64,000 nt of DNA from Aureispira sp963837355. Lineage in GTDB: Bacteria; Bacteroidota; Bacteroidia; Chitinophagales; Saprospiraceae. Shown piece after piece: positions 45,294 to 53,023 of the stretch. The notes beneath the pieces were generated by a model, which saw only the letters and a program-made list of their open reading frames with translations, had not been told where the DNA came from and did not search any database. How positions within the stretch are numbered: the first letter of the stretch is position 1; the number at the start of each line of letters is the position of its first letter. The translations under genes were made by a program, and so were the position numbers. The stretch is taken from contig CAWIMY010000007.1 in the NCBI GenBank assembly GCA_963837355.1, positions 1,426,001 to 1,490,000 of the forward strand, given 5' to 3'.

Positions 45294-45809
45294 ATGAAAC
45301 AAGTATCATTGATCGTTTGCTTTTTTTTACTCGTTGGATTTAGTAGCCTACAAGCACAATATTCCAAAGTGGCTTATGTAGACATGGAAAAAGTAATGGA
45401 GTCGGTAGAAGAATACAGCACCGCCCAAAAGCAATTGGAGCAACAAGCGGAGCGCTGGCGTCAAGAGATTGCCAAAGAATATGAACAAATTGAAGCGATG
45501 TACCGCGAGTACCAAACCCGCGAGCCTTTGTTGAGCGATGAAATGCGCAAAGCCAAGCAAGATGAAATCGTTGCCAAAGAAAATGCCGTGCGCAGCTTGC
45601 AAAACAATCGTTTTGGCCCAGAAGGAGAGTTATTCAAAAAGCGCCAAAGCCTAGTCAAACCGATTCAAGAAAAGGTCTATGGTATCGTACAAAAACTCGC
45701 CAAAGATCGTGGTTTTGACTTTATCTTTACCGCGCCCGATGGTTCTACCTTGTTGTATGCAGCGGATGACAAAGACTTGACGCAAGAAGTTATTAAGCGC
45801 CTCAATTAA
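45294..45809 (+). CDS. OmpH/Skp-family periplasmic chaperone, paralogue 1
   Basis: The ATG at 45294 gives a signal peptide (QVSLIVCFFLLVGFSSLQAQ). The 171-residue protein has the Skp layout: a short beta part (KVAYVDMEKVMESVEEY), a long coiled-coil hairpin (about 45-125), and the C-terminal part IVQKLAKDRGFDFIFTAPDGSTLLYA. Skp-like proteins hold unfolded outer-membrane proteins in the periplasm as trimers. This copy differs most from the other three, with an NRFGPEGELFKKRQSLVKP middle and a different C-terminus. It starts 33 bp before the second copy and 143 bp after the coiled-coil gene. Confidence 0.85.
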   Translation: MKQVSLIVCFFLLVGFSSLQAQYSKVAYVDMEKVMESVEEYSTAQKQLEQQAERWRQEIAKEYEQIEAMYREYQTREPLLSDEMRKAKQDEIVAKENAVRSLQNNRFGPEGELFKKRQSLVKPIQEKVYGIVQKLAKDRGFDFIFTAPDGSTLLYAADDKDLTQEVIKRLN

Positions 45810-45841
45810 TTAGGGTGGTTCCTTAAAATGAAGTAGTTCGC

Positions 45842-46357
45842 ATGAAAATGAATCTATTAAAGCACCTTAGCGGGTTGCTCTTGCTCTTATGCTGTTGCAG
45901 CAGCACCTTGTCGGCACAACAAAAAATTGCTTACGTGGATACCGATGAAGTGCTCACTTCTATGCCTGCCTATGCCCAGACCAAAAAGGATCTAGAAGCA
46001 TTTCAAAAAGCACGGGTGTATGAGATTGAGCAGGACAAGAAGATGATTGCTAAGTATTACAAGGAGGTAATAGAGCAGATGCAAAGCGATCTTATATCGC
46101 CAAAGCAACAACAGGAGGCTGAGGAAAAACTGCAAAAGATGCAAGCCGACTTGGAGCGCAAAACCAACGAGGCAGACCAACAGTTGTTGAAAAAAGAGGA
46201 AGCTCTTACCAAACCCTTGTATGCGGAATTTGAAGCCGCGCTAAAAGCGGTCGCTCAAAAAAACAACTACACGTATATTTTGGATAAGAAAATGACGCTG
46301 TTTACGAGTCGTGGAATTGACGCGACCGAACAGATGAAAAAACAACTTGGGTTGTAA
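45842..46357 (+). CDS. OmpH/Skp-family periplasmic chaperone, paralogue 2
   Basis: This 171-residue protein has a signal peptide (LLKHLSGLLLLLCCCSSTLS, then AQ), then KIAYVDTDEVLTSMPAYAQT, the coiled-coil arm with ISPKQQQEAEEKLQKMQADL and LTKPLYAEFEAALKAVAQK, and the C-terminal NNYTYILDKKMTLFTSRGID. The conserved 'ALTKPLY...YILDKK' block is shared with paralogues 3 and 4. It is 32 bp after paralogue 1, so both are one transcript, ended by a terminator at 46391. Confidence 0.88.
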   Translation: MKMNLLKHLSGLLLLLCCCSSTLSAQQKIAYVDTDEVLTSMPAYAQTKKDLEAFQKARVYEIEQDKKMIAKYYKEVIEQMQSDLISPKQQQEAEEKLQKMQADLERKTNEADQQLLKKEEALTKPLYAEFEAALKAVAQKNNYTYILDKKMTLFTSRGIDATEQMKKQLGL

Positions 46358-46390
46358 GCAGGCAAGTTGCCTACTTGGAATATTCTAGAA

Positions 46391-46425
46391 GAGCTCCTTT
46401 TACTTTGGTAGAAGGAGCTTTTTTT
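46391..46425 (+). terminator. Terminator after Skp paralogue 2
   Basis: AGCTCCTT pairs with AAGGAGCT around a short loop, followed by TTTTTTT. Confidence 0.85.
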
Positions 46426-46457
46426 GTGAACTCTTGTTGGATACTTCTCGGAAAGGT

Positions 46458-46465
46458 TACCTTTG
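46458..46465 (+). promoter_or_regulatory. Candidate -7 box upstream of Skp paralogue 3
   Basis: TACCTTTG matches TAnnTTTG. It is about 375 bp ahead of the gene at 46840, with the dispersed repeat in between. Confidence 0.35.
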
Positions 46466-46575
46466 CAGGACGTTAAGAGCTGTTAAATACGTTAAAATAC
46501 TTGCTATCATTTTGTTAAGAATGCTTTAAAAACAAAGTGATCTTACATTACGGCATTACTTTGCAAGGTATATTA

Positions 46576-46740
46576 GACTTTATTACGAATAGCCTTGCAG
46601 CGAAAAAAGGATCTTTTTCCCTCACTCGGCGTTAAAAATTAATCCCATCCCGATAAAATCGGGATGAGCTGAATTTTTGCCTTGATTGATGAAAAAAACT
46701 CTCTTTTTGATCTCTATACAATCCCATTCGTAATAAAGTC
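46576..46740 (+). repeat. Palindrome-ended dispersed repeat, family A, copy 2
   Basis: 165 bp with perfect 15-bp inverted ends GACTTTATTACGAAT and ATTCGTAATAAAGTC. The centre carries a perfect hairpin CATCCCGAT-aaa-ATCGGGATG (46646-46666). It shares left and right blocks with the copy at 15680 but not the centre. Confidence 0.8.
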
Positions 46741-46839
46741 TAAGGACAGATCAATAACTTTTATTACACCAACAACCCCGTCAACTTGTCTTCCCGATTG
46801 TGGAGCAATTTACGGTTGTCTTACAAACTCCTCTTTATT

Positions 46840-47340
46840 ATGAGATTATTTATCCTAGCGGGTTTGCTCGCTTTTTTTAGCAGTTTTGCGCAAGCTCAAA
46901 CCCAAAAAATTGCCTACGTTGAATCAGAGAGCATTGTTCCTGCCATGCCCGATTACAAAAAAGCACAGAGCCAGCTACAAGCCTACACGCAGCAACTGGA
47001 AAAACTGTTGCAACAGAAAAAAACTAAATTAGAACAAGATTATGCTAGTGTGATGGATTCTGTGCAAAAGGGCATTATGACTCCCGCCCAGCAAAAATCT
47101 GCAGAGTACCGCCTTCAAAAAGGACAGCAGGAATTGCAACAAGAAGCTATGAATGCCGACCAACAAGTATCTAAGAAAGAGGGCGCGTTGATTGAGCCTT
47201 TGTACGAAAAATTTAACACGGCTTTAGCGGCAGTTGCCAAAGAAGAAGGGTATACCTACATTGTAGATAAGAAATTTATGCTTTACAGTGTCAACGGTAT
47301 TGATGCCACAGCAAAAATCAAGGCAAAGTTAGGCATCTAG
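46840..47340 (+). CDS. OmpH/Skp-family periplasmic chaperone, paralogue 3
   Basis: The ATG at 46840 gives a signal peptide (LFILAGLLAFFSSFAQAQTQ); 18 further upstream in-frame residues are not signal-like. The 166-residue protein has KIAYVESESIVPAMPDYKKA, a long coiled-coil arm (IMTPAQQKSAEYRLQKGQQE) and the C-terminal YTYIVDKKFMLYSVNGIDAT. It shares the SESIVP and GIDATAKIK blocks with paralogue 4, so these two are the closest pair. It is ended by its own terminator, so the array is split into separate transcripts. Confidence 0.88.
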   Translation: MRLFILAGLLAFFSSFAQAQTQKIAYVESESIVPAMPDYKKAQSQLQAYTQQLEKLLQQKKTKLEQDYASVMDSVQKGIMTPAQQKSAEYRLQKGQQELQQEAMNADQQVSKKEGALIEPLYEKFNTALAAVAKEEGYTYIVDKKFMLYSVNGIDATAKIKAKLGI

Positions 47341-47372
47341 TTCCTAATAACGTCTATTGAACGAAGAATTTA

Positions 47373-47417
47373 AAAGACTAAAGACAGCGTTAAGGGCCTG
47401 ATTTTTAGTCTTTTTTC
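47373..47417 (+). terminator. Terminator after Skp paralogue 3
   Basis: AAGACTAAA pairs with TTTAGTCTT around a loop of about 20 nt, followed by TTTT. Confidence 0.7.
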
Positions 47418-47436
47418 CTTCGTAGGAGAATAGTTC

Positions 47437-47487
47437 TATTTTTGTGCGGATTACATTAGGTCAAAAGGACGTGAATCCGTACTTTTG
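47437..47487 (+). promoter_or_regulatory. Two candidate -7 boxes for Skp paralogue 4
   Basis: TATTTTTG and TACTTTTG are both exact TAnnTTTG matches, 43 bp apart. Either would give a leader of roughly 190-230 nt. Confidence 0.45.
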
Positions 47488-47680
47488 TACCCGCAAATTG
47501 ATCCCTATAGACTGTCCTTGGTGGAGCCATTTTTAAAAGTGGTACGCAATATGTATATACTCCAACTATAGCCTGCTTAATAACGCTCCAAAAGGGGCAA
47601 CAGCAGGATTCAACGGGCTGCTCGCTTTGGGGGGAGTAACTTCAAACTTAATTATCAATAAAAAACTAAAAAGAATCAAG

Positions 47681-48205
47681 ATGAAAAATGTCTTAAATCT
47701 ATTATCCGTGTTCACCATAGTTGCATTTATGGCATTTGGTACGACTACAAACGCTCAGACTCAAAAGATCGCCTATATCGTATCGGAGAGCATCGTCCCT
47801 GAAATGCCTGCTTACAAACGCGCTAAGTCAGAAGTAGAAGCTTATGGCAAACAATTGCAGAAAGTATTAGAATTAGAGCAAAAGAAAGCACAAGATTACT
47901 TTCAAGATATTTCGAAACGCGCTCAAGAGGGAACACTAACTCCTAAAGAGCAGCAAGAAGCAGAAGTTAAATTGCAACAAATGCAAGCCGACCTACAAAA
48001 ACAAGCCGCTGATGCCGACCGTAAAATGGCAGAGAAAGAAGGCGAATTGACGAAGCCTTTGTACGAAGAGTTGGACAACGCTTTGAAAAAAGTAGCTAAA
48101 GAAAACAACTATGCGTATATCTTAGACAAGAAATTCTTGTTGTACTCTGAAGGAGGAATTGATGCCACAGCAAAAGTTAAATCAGCGTTGGGTATTACTT
48201 GGTAA
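47681..48205 (+). CDS. OmpH/Skp-family periplasmic chaperone, paralogue 4
   Basis: The ATG at 47681 gives a signal peptide (NLLSVFTIVAFMAFGTTTNA, then QTQ). The 174-residue protein has KIAYIVSESIVPEMPAYKRA, a coiled-coil arm with LTPKEQQEAEVKLQQMQADL, and the C-terminal YAYILDKKFLLYSEGGIDAT. It is closest to paralogue 3. It has its own leader and terminator. Four Skp paralogues in a row exceed the two usually seen behind bamA in Bacteroidota, and no bamA is here. Confidence 0.88.
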   Translation: MKNVLNLLSVFTIVAFMAFGTTTNAQTQKIAYIVSESIVPEMPAYKRAKSEVEAYGKQLQKVLELEQKKAQDYFQDISKRAQEGTLTPKEQQEAEVKLQQMQADLQKQAADADRKMAEKEGELTKPLYEELDNALKKVAKENNYAYILDKKFLLYSEGGIDATAKVKSALGITW

Positions 48206-48236
48206 TCCCTGCAAACGTTATAAGATATTTAAAACG

Positions 48237-48269
48237 ATAGCTCCTTTGACCAAAAGGGGCTATTTTTGT
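48237..48269 (+). terminator. Terminator after Skp paralogue 4
   Basis: ATAGCTCCTTT pairs with AAAGGGGCTAT, with one G-U pair, followed by TTTTTGTTT. Confidence 0.85.
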
Positions 48270-48372
48270 TTATATTTAAACGTATCCCCGCCCTATCTCT
48301 TGAAGTAGTGGCTAGCTCCCAAAAAATAGCGCTCCCTACAAATCTTACTATTGACTCCTTGCAATACATTTT

Positions 48373-50007
48373 ATGAAAAACTATCTCTCTCGCTACTGGT
48401 TTTTATGGCTCTTTTTGGGCGGCGCGCTGGCGTTGGCTACCAATGGGCGCTTTACCAAGATTGCTCAAAGCATGGAAAATTTTGCTTTGGCGTACCGCAT
48501 TATCAACAACGATTATGTCGATGAGACCGACCCAAACGAACTCATGCGTGTGGGCATCGATTCGATGTTAGCGACCTTAGATCCCTATACCAACTACTTT
48601 TCGGAGGCACAAATGGTGCAGGTGCGTATGGGCGTTAAAGGAGGCTGGGATGGCATCGGGGTAGAGCTGATGCGCAACAAAGGCCAAGTAGTTATTGGAG
48701 AGTTAATCGGTGGAACGCCCGCTGAGGAAAACGACTTACGTGTTGGGGATGTTCTGTTAGAAATTGATGGAACAGGTTTAGAAGGACGTATTTTGGATGA
48801 TATTTCTCAAACGCTCCAAGGAAAAGCAGGAACGAAAGTGACCATTGAGGTCTTGCGTCCCTCCTCAGGAGAGCAGCGCAGTTTGACGCTGGAGCGTACC
48901 AACGTGACCAAAGACAATGTCCCTTATTATGGTATGTTGGATGAGGAAACAGGGTATATCGTTTTGACCACGTTTTCGCAACAAGCGGGCGCTAATGTCA
49001 AAAGAGCCTTGGAGGCACTCAAAAAAGAGCATAATCCCAAGCAATTGGTCTTGGACTTGCGCAGCAATGGCGGGGGCTACTTGATTGAAGCGGTCAATAT
49101 TTGTAATTTATTTTTGAGCAAAGGCAACGAGATTGTTTATACAAGAGCAAAAATTCCAGAGTGGGATCGCTCCTTCAAAACCTTGAACAACCCGGTAGAT
49201 TTAGATATTCCTTTGGTGGTTTTGATGAATGGGAGTTCGGCCTCGGCCTCCGAAATTGTAGCGGGTGCTTTGCAGGATCTAGACCGCGCCGTGTTATTGG
49301 GTCGCTCTTCTTTTGGAAAGGGCTTGGTACAAAACACCAAAGATATTGGGTATAGTTCTAAAGTAAAACTAACCACTGCCAAATACTACATTCCTAGTGG
49401 GCGTTGTGTACAAGCCCTCAATTATAAAAATGGCGTTCCTGTCAAAGTGCCCGATTCCTTGCGCCAAGCCTTCAAAACCAAAGCAGGGCGTGAAGTGTTT
49501 GATGGCAAAGGCTTAGAACCCGATTTTGAAGTAGAAGAAGCGCCTAAAAGTGCGCTCTTATCGGCCTTGTTAGAGGAAAAGATCATTTTTGATTATGCTA
49601 ACAAATACCGCGACGAGCACGACTCCATTACTGCGGCTAAAACCTTTTCGCTCTCCGATGCGGATTATCAAGATTTTGTGAAAATGGCAAAAGCGCCTTG
49701 GATGGCTTATCAAACAGCTACCGAAAAGGCCCTAAACGCATTGGAGGCGCAAGCCAAAACAGAAGGAACCTACCAAGAATTGAAAGCGAAATTTGCCCAA
49801 ACTCGGGAGTTGATTGACCAAGAAAAACAAGCGGCCTTCGCACAAGACAAAAAAGCCATTAAGGAAGCCTTAGAAGAGGAAGTTGTTGGCCGTTATTTTT
49901 ACCAAACGGGACAAATTCAGAATCGCTTGGCGCGCGATACCGATGTGGCCGCTGCTTTAGCGCTGTTCAAAAACAAACAGCAGTTTCAACAATTACTAAG
50001 ACCTTAA
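48373..50007 (+). CDS. CtpA/Prc-type carboxy-terminal processing protease, copy 1
   Basis: A 544-residue S41A protease. One N-terminal membrane helix (FLWLFLGGALALATNG) anchors it with the catalytic part in the periplasm. After a helical part comes a PDZ domain (about 85-175, with VVIGELIGGTPAEENDLRVG and GTKVTIEVLR). The protease core has VLDLRSNGGGYLIEAVNICN, NGSSASASEIVAGALQDLDR with the nucleophile Ser near 291, and SSFGKGLVQ with Lys316, the Ser/Lys dyad of the family. A C-terminal region of about 150 residues follows. Such enzymes trim or degrade periplasmic and lipoprotein substrates. It is 12 bp ahead of a second copy. Confidence 0.9.
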   Translation: MKNYLSRYWFLWLFLGGALALATNGRFTKIAQSMENFALAYRIINNDYVDETDPNELMRVGIDSMLATLDPYTNYFSEAQMVQVRMGVKGGWDGIGVELMRNKGQVVIGELIGGTPAEENDLRVGDVLLEIDGTGLEGRILDDISQTLQGKAGTKVTIEVLRPSSGEQRSLTLERTNVTKDNVPYYGMLDEETGYIVLTTFSQQAGANVKRALEALKKEHNPKQLVLDLRSNGGGYLIEAVNICNLFLSKGNEIVYTRAKIPEWDRSFKTLNNPVDLDIPLVVLMNGSSASASEIVAGALQDLDRAVLLGRSSFGKGLVQNTKDIGYSSKVKLTTAKYYIPSGRCVQALNYKNGVPVKVPDSLRQAFKTKAGREVFDGKGLEPDFEVEEAPKSALLSALLEEKIIFDYANKYRDEHDSITAAKTFSLSDADYQDFVKMAKAPWMAYQTATEKALNALEAQAKTEGTYQELKAKFAQTRELIDQEKQAAFAQDKKAIKEALEEEVVGRYFYQTGQIQNRLARDTDVAAALALFKNKQQFQQLLRP

Positions 50008-50019
50008 AACAACTCCAAG

Positions 50020-51660
50020 ATGAAGATAATGCAGCAATTAAAAGCAAAGGTGTTGATATTGGCCTTGGTAGGCGGTGGCCTGATAGGTATTTCAACCGAA
50101 TGGAATGACTTTGAAATCGCCAAGAATTTGGAATTGTTTTCCAATATTTTTCGCGAACTAAACACCCATTACGTCGATGAAATCGACCCTGAAAAACTAA
50201 TGGAAACGGGGGTCAATGCGATGCTCAAAAGCTTAGATCCTTATACTACCTATATCCCTGCCGACGAAGTGGCACAGTTTAACTCTACCATCACAGGCCG
50301 TTATGGTGGCTTGGGGGTTTCTGTGCTTCAAGGCCCCAAACACATTATTATTTCCTTGCCCTATGAGGGTGGGCCTGGGCAGCGCGCAGGCTTAGAAGTA
50401 GGCGATAAATTGGTCAAGATCGATGGGTTTAATGTGGTGGGGGTGAGTATGCGCACCATGAGCGAGTTGATGCGTGGGCTACCGGGTACAACTGTTAACA
50501 TTGATGTGTTGCGCAATGGACAGCCCAAAACGGTAGTTGTGACAAGAGAAGAAATAAACATTAGTAATGTTCCTTATTATGGTTTACTAGAAGGAAATAT
50601 TGCTTACATCGTTTTGCAATCCTTTTCAGAAAATGCAGGAAGAAACGTCTCTAATGCCTTAACAGAACTTAAAAAAGACAACGAAATTAAAGGCATCATT
50701 CTCGACTTGCGCGGCAATACAGGTGGTCTTTTGACCGAAGCGGTGAATGTAGCCAATATATTTTTAGAGAAAGACGAGACAATAGTGCAAATCAAAGGCC
50801 GTAAGAAATCCATCCAACAGGTTTTTCGGACGCTCAACAATCCCGTTGATATTGAATCGCCATTGGCCGTTTTGATTGATAAAGCCTCGGCCTCGGCCTC
50901 CGAAATTGTAGCGGGCGCTTTGCAGGATCTAGATCGCGGCATTATTGTGGGACAACGCTCTTATGGCAAAGGCTTAGTACAGAATACTAGAGATTTGAGT
51001 TTTGGAGCCAAAATAAAAATGACCACCGCCCGCTACTATATTCCTAGTGGACGCTGTATTCAGGCATTAGAATACAAAAACGGTAAACCTATGCAAATCA
51101 TAGATTCGCTGCGGACTGCCTACACCACTATAGGAGGGCGCAAAGTCTATGGCGGCGGCGGTATACGTCCCGATATTGAAGTGGATAACAGTGGTTTTTT
51201 GAAGATTATGAACACCTTTAAGCAACAACTGTATTTGTTTGATTATGCCGCTGAATATCAGAAAAAACACCCCAAGATTGTGCAAGCGCGGCAGTTTCAA
51301 TTAACAGAAGAAGATTTTGAAGATTTCTTAGTGTTTTTGGACAAGCAAGGGTATCAATACAAGACTGAAACCGAAGTTCTTTTGGAGCAATTAGAAAAAA
51401 CGGCTAAAAAAGATGCGTACCAAGCGACGATTAAGCAGGAGTTGGGAGCGATCAAAACCGTGTTGTCACAGTCGCGCCAAGCCGAAGTACGCCAACAAAA
51501 AAACCGCTTATTACATTTGCTACAACGTTATATTGCGACTCGGTACTATTACGAACGGGGCAGCATTGAAACGGGCATTCGCACCGACGCAGAGATTACG
51601 CAAGCACGCGAAGTGTTGAGAAAAGGGAAGGTGTACCAAGAAATCTTGGCGACCAAATAA
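50020..51660 (+). CDS. CtpA/Prc-type carboxy-terminal processing protease, copy 2
   Basis: A 546-residue paralogue of the preceding gene with the same layout: N-terminal membrane helix (AKVLILALVGGGLIGI), PDZ domain (IISLPYEGGPGQRAGLEVGD, about 108-127), LDLRGNTGGLLTEAVNVANI, IDKASASASEIVAGALQDLD (nucleophile Ser near 292) and RSYGKGLVQ with Lys317. The two proteins are similar through most of their length, but a 52-bp stretch at the active-site Ser is almost identical in DNA. They are one operon, 12 bp apart. Both have the complete catalytic dyad, so both should be active. Confidence 0.9.
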   Translation: MKIMQQLKAKVLILALVGGGLIGISTEWNDFEIAKNLELFSNIFRELNTHYVDEIDPEKLMETGVNAMLKSLDPYTTYIPADEVAQFNSTITGRYGGLGVSVLQGPKHIIISLPYEGGPGQRAGLEVGDKLVKIDGFNVVGVSMRTMSELMRGLPGTTVNIDVLRNGQPKTVVVTREEINISNVPYYGLLEGNIAYIVLQSFSENAGRNVSNALTELKKDNEIKGIILDLRGNTGGLLTEAVNVANIFLEKDETIVQIKGRKKSIQQVFRTLNNPVDIESPLAVLIDKASASASEIVAGALQDLDRGIIVGQRSYGKGLVQNTRDLSFGAKIKMTTARYYIPSGRCIQALEYKNGKPMQIIDSLRTAYTTIGGRKVYGGGGIRPDIEVDNSGFLKIMNTFKQQLYLFDYAAEYQKKHPKIVQARQFQLTEEDFEDFLVFLDKQGYQYKTETEVLLEQLEKTAKKDAYQATIKQELGAIKTVLSQSRQAEVRQQKNRLLHLLQRYIATRYYYERGSIETGIRTDAEITQAREVLRKGKVYQEILATK

Positions 51661-51716
51661 ACACTTTTTTTGTAAACGATTTATAGATAAGAAGGGCTAT
51701 ATTGGGGAGCATTTTT

Positions 51717-51738
51717 GCCCGCGATAGGGCTTTTTTTA
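51717..51738 (+). terminator. Weak terminator after the CtpA pair
   Basis: GCCC-gcgata-GGGC followed by TTTTTTT. The stem is only 4 bp, but the T-run is good. Confidence 0.45.
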
Positions 51739-51765
51739 TGACAATGGCGTTTTTTTATAGTAGCA

Positions 51766-52350
51766 ATGAATACAATCAGTACCCGAGTCGGGTTAATGAC
51801 AGGCTTTTTAGCCACTTTATACGTGACCATTTTATACCTCATCGAACCGCGCTTGTTGGTCGCTGGTTATGAGCGTTGGACGCTCTTGTTGTTTTTGGTA
51901 GCCGTGGTATACAGCGTGTACCAAACACGCCCAACGACGTTGAATGAGCGTAGTTTGCAGTCGCTTGTGGATGCTCCTGCTCCTGAAGAGGGCGAGTTAG
52001 ATGCCCACCAAGGCGATTTTAAGTCCTTTGGAGAGTTGCTGCAAGTTGGTTTTAGAACCTTTTTTATTGCTTTTATTATAAAATTTGCCTTCATCTATTT
52101 TCTATTTAATTACTACGATACAGGATTGGTAGAAATGGTACGGGATGCGAGTACGCAAATTTATGTAGACAATATGGATTTTGGGGACGATACAGAAATG
52201 GTTAGGCAGCAGCGTATTGCCAATTATCGAGCGGGGGAATTTGGCCCGAGTTTGCGCGATCCTTTGGGCTTGGTGATCGAATTGCTCCTTGGATTTGCGA
52301 TGGCTTTTTTTACGGCTTTGGTAATGAAGCGGGAGGAGCCAGGGTACTAG
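51766..52350 (+). CDS. DUF4199-family membrane protein 1
   Basis: A 194-residue protein with hydrophobic helices at about 8-28, 37-50, 88-112 and 165-187. Features such as FGELLQVGFRTFFIAFIIKFAF and LGLVIELLLGFAMAFFTALVMKRE match the DUF4199 pattern, a family found almost only in Bacteroidota and of unknown function. A second DUF4199 gene and a glycosyltransferase follow in the same direction, a neighbourhood commonly seen for this family. Confidence 0.7.
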   Translation: MNTISTRVGLMTGFLATLYVTILYLIEPRLLVAGYERWTLLLFLVAVVYSVYQTRPTTLNERSLQSLVDAPAPEEGELDAHQGDFKSFGELLQVGFRTFFIAFIIKFAFIYFLFNYYDTGLVEMVRDASTQIYVDNMDFGDDTEMVRQQRIANYRAGEFGPSLRDPLGLVIELLLGFAMAFFTALVMKREEPGY

Positions 52351-52414
52351 AGTTTGTTTTACAATCGAGCGATTGGAATCCTTATTAACAATAAAGCGCT
52401 AGAAAAGCGACACT

Positions 52415-52981
52415 ATGAATACAGTAGCAACAACGAAGTTGGGTTTGAAATTGGCTCTTATTGGGAGTGTGATTTATTTTGTGGGGCGTTGGGGGTTGTT
52501 GCTTGCAGAAATGCAGGTGTCTAGTGCTGCCGATTGGTGGTTTCGTTTGGCCTTGGTGGGTACGCTGATTATTGGCGTGGTCGCCCTCAAAGGAAAACAA
52601 AATGGCTATCTGACGTTTGGCGAAGGGTTCAAGCTCGGAGGAATTACTACCTTGTTTTTAGCCATTTTTATGAGTGTGGCTACTTGGTTGTACAGCAGTT
52701 TTGTACAGCCCGACTATACCGCACAGTATGAGCAAGCTTACCGTGATTTTCATTATAAAAGTATGATGCGGACGTATATTGGTAAGACGTGGAAAATGGA
52801 TACCATTACACCAGGGGCGATTGACACGGTGCAAAGTGGTTTAGATAAGAATATTGACAACTACACAGGGCATTTATTTACAGTCTCTGGACAAGTACAA
52901 ACAGCCTTTATGTATAGCCTTTTTTGGGGGGTGCTCACTTCCTTAACCGTGGTTTTACTGGCGCGCAAAGTACGAGAGTAA
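52415..52981 (+). CDS. DUF4199-family membrane protein 2
   Basis: A 188-residue membrane protein opening GLKLALIGSVIYFVGRWGLL and with the family core NGYLTFGEGFKLGGITTLFLAIFMSVATWLYSSFVQPDY, then LFWGVLTSLTVVLLARKVRE at the end. The 'GY.(S/T)FGE.FK.G' stretch is the DUF4199 signature as I recall it. Four membrane helices are expected. It stands 64 bp after the first DUF4199 gene and 42 bp before the glycosyltransferase. Function unknown. Confidence 0.75.
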   Translation: MNTVATTKLGLKLALIGSVIYFVGRWGLLLAEMQVSSAADWWFRLALVGTLIIGVVALKGKQNGYLTFGEGFKLGGITTLFLAIFMSVATWLYSSFVQPDYTAQYEQAYRDFHYKSMMRTYIGKTWKMDTITPGAIDTVQSGLDKNIDNYTGHLFTVSGQVQTAFMYSLFWGVLTSLTVVLLARKVRE

Positions 52982-53023
52982 GCCTTATTACCCTTCATAC
53001 GTTATTCCTAAAAAATCCCCTTT

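Larger units (their letters stand above)
46358..46839. other. Intergenic region with promoter box and dispersed repeat
   Basis: The 482-bp gap holds the terminator of the upstream gene, a TACCTTTG -7 box (46458-46465) and the family A repeat (46576-46740). The repeat sits between this box and the next gene, so transcripts from the box would carry it in their leader. Confidence 0.5.
47341..47680. other. Intergenic region before Skp paralogue 4
   Basis: This 340-bp gap holds the terminator above, then two candidate -7 boxes, TATTTTTG (47437-47444) and TACTTTTG (47480-47487). The rest has no recognised feature. Confidence 0.5.
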
